A DNA stretch of 6,614 nt. Origin: Cellvibrionales bacterium UBA2034 (lineage in GTDB: Bacteria; Pseudomonadota; Gammaproteobacteria; Pseudomonadales; UBA7239). The notes beneath the pieces are model-generated. The model saw only the letters and a program-made list of their open reading frames with translations. It did not search any database and was not told where the DNA came from. The stretch spans positions 19,190 through 25,803 of the forward strand of contig DDBK01000106.1 of the NCBI GenBank assembly GCA_002333095.1, written 5' to 3'. The position numbers and the translations under genes were made by a program. Of this stretch, positions 6,379 to 6,614 are shown piece by piece. Numbering within the stretch: the first letter of the stretch is position 1; every line of letters begins with the position of its first letter.

Positions 6379-6408
6379 GCGATCCATACTGTTCTTACGG
6401 AGATCCCC

Positions 6409-6614
6409 ATGCAAATAGCTAAAGATACTGTCGCTATTTTCCACTACACATTAACGGAAGAGGGTGGTGGATTCAGTGAGAATTCACGTGATGAGGACCC
6501 TGTAGCTTATCTACATGGCCACAAGAATGTTTTACCCGGGCTGGAAGATGCCATGTTGGGGAAAAAGGCAGGTGAGAAAGTGAGTGTCATTTTGGCTCCA
6601 GAGCAGGCGTATGG
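6409..6614 (+). CDS. slyD: FKBP-type peptidyl-prolyl cis-trans isomerase, SlyD-like (3' end outside window)
   Basis: The first 69 residues of an FKBP-type prolyl isomerase; the gene continues past the right edge. The start resembles E. coli SlyD: MQIAKDTVAIFHYTL (1-15), then PVAYLHGHKNVLPGLEDAM (31-49) with the characteristic YLHGH and PGLE, a GKKAGEKVSV block (51-60) and PEQAYG (64-69). In this family, after that point a chaperone insert-in-flap domain is expected, followed by a metal-binding His-rich tail in some members; neither can be checked here. Known members catalyse proline isomerisation, act as folding chaperones and can deliver nickel. GGAG (6399-6402) lies six bases before the ATG. 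The YLHGH motif favours SlyD over the related FkpB, but the symbol is provisional. Confidence 0.88.
   Translation, partial: MQIAKDTVAIFHYTLTEEGGGFSENSRDEDPVAYLHGHKNVLPGLEDAMLGKKAGEKVSVILAPEQAY

Noticed and set aside
6262..6444. A 60-codon minus-strand open frame spanning the ppnP-slyD spacer
   Set aside because: It overlaps the ppnP start, the divergent promoter and the SlyD-like gene start, and its product has no family features.

Overview
This looks like an ordinary bacterial chromosome segment, most likely from a gammaproteobacterium. The reasons are the order yceD-rpmF-plsX-fabD-fabG without fabH (as in Pseudomonas and relatives), an L32 protein without zinc cysteines, and close matches by eye to E. 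coli-type Kup, PpnP and SlyD. The genus cannot be fixed from the sequence alone. No mobile element, CRISPR array, tRNA or rRNA was seen.

Layout. At the left edge, on the minus strand, lies the 5' part of a gene for a lipoprotein with a CxxCH heme site (1-354), probably a multiheme c-type cytochrome. It diverges from kup (430-2307), a low-affinity potassium uptake permease. A strong sigma-70-type promoter (2333-2361) then starts the core cluster: yceD (2371-2919), rpmF (2977-3156), plsX (3217-4221), fabD (4248-5183) and fabG (5202-5945). The cluster ends at a stem-loop (5957-5994). Beyond it, ppnP (6006-6287, minus strand) converges on fabG and diverges from a SlyD-like FKBP prolyl isomerase gene (from 6409) that is cut by the right edge.

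How the genes work together. YceD and L32 belong to ribosome assembly. PlsX converts acyl-ACP to acyl-phosphate for phospholipid synthesis. FabD makes malonyl-ACP, and FabG carries out the first reduction of fatty acid elongation. Their co-transcription links ribosome production to membrane lipid synthesis. Kup, PpnP and SlyD are separate housekeeping functions.

Points worth attention are the promoter of yceD, which sits so close to the start codon that the mRNA should be leaderless or nearly so; the absence of acpP and fabF after fabG; an unusual set of neighbours around the cluster; and the cytochrome lipoprotein at the left edge. I found no convincing undescribed system. Every stretch between genes is shorter than 125 bases.
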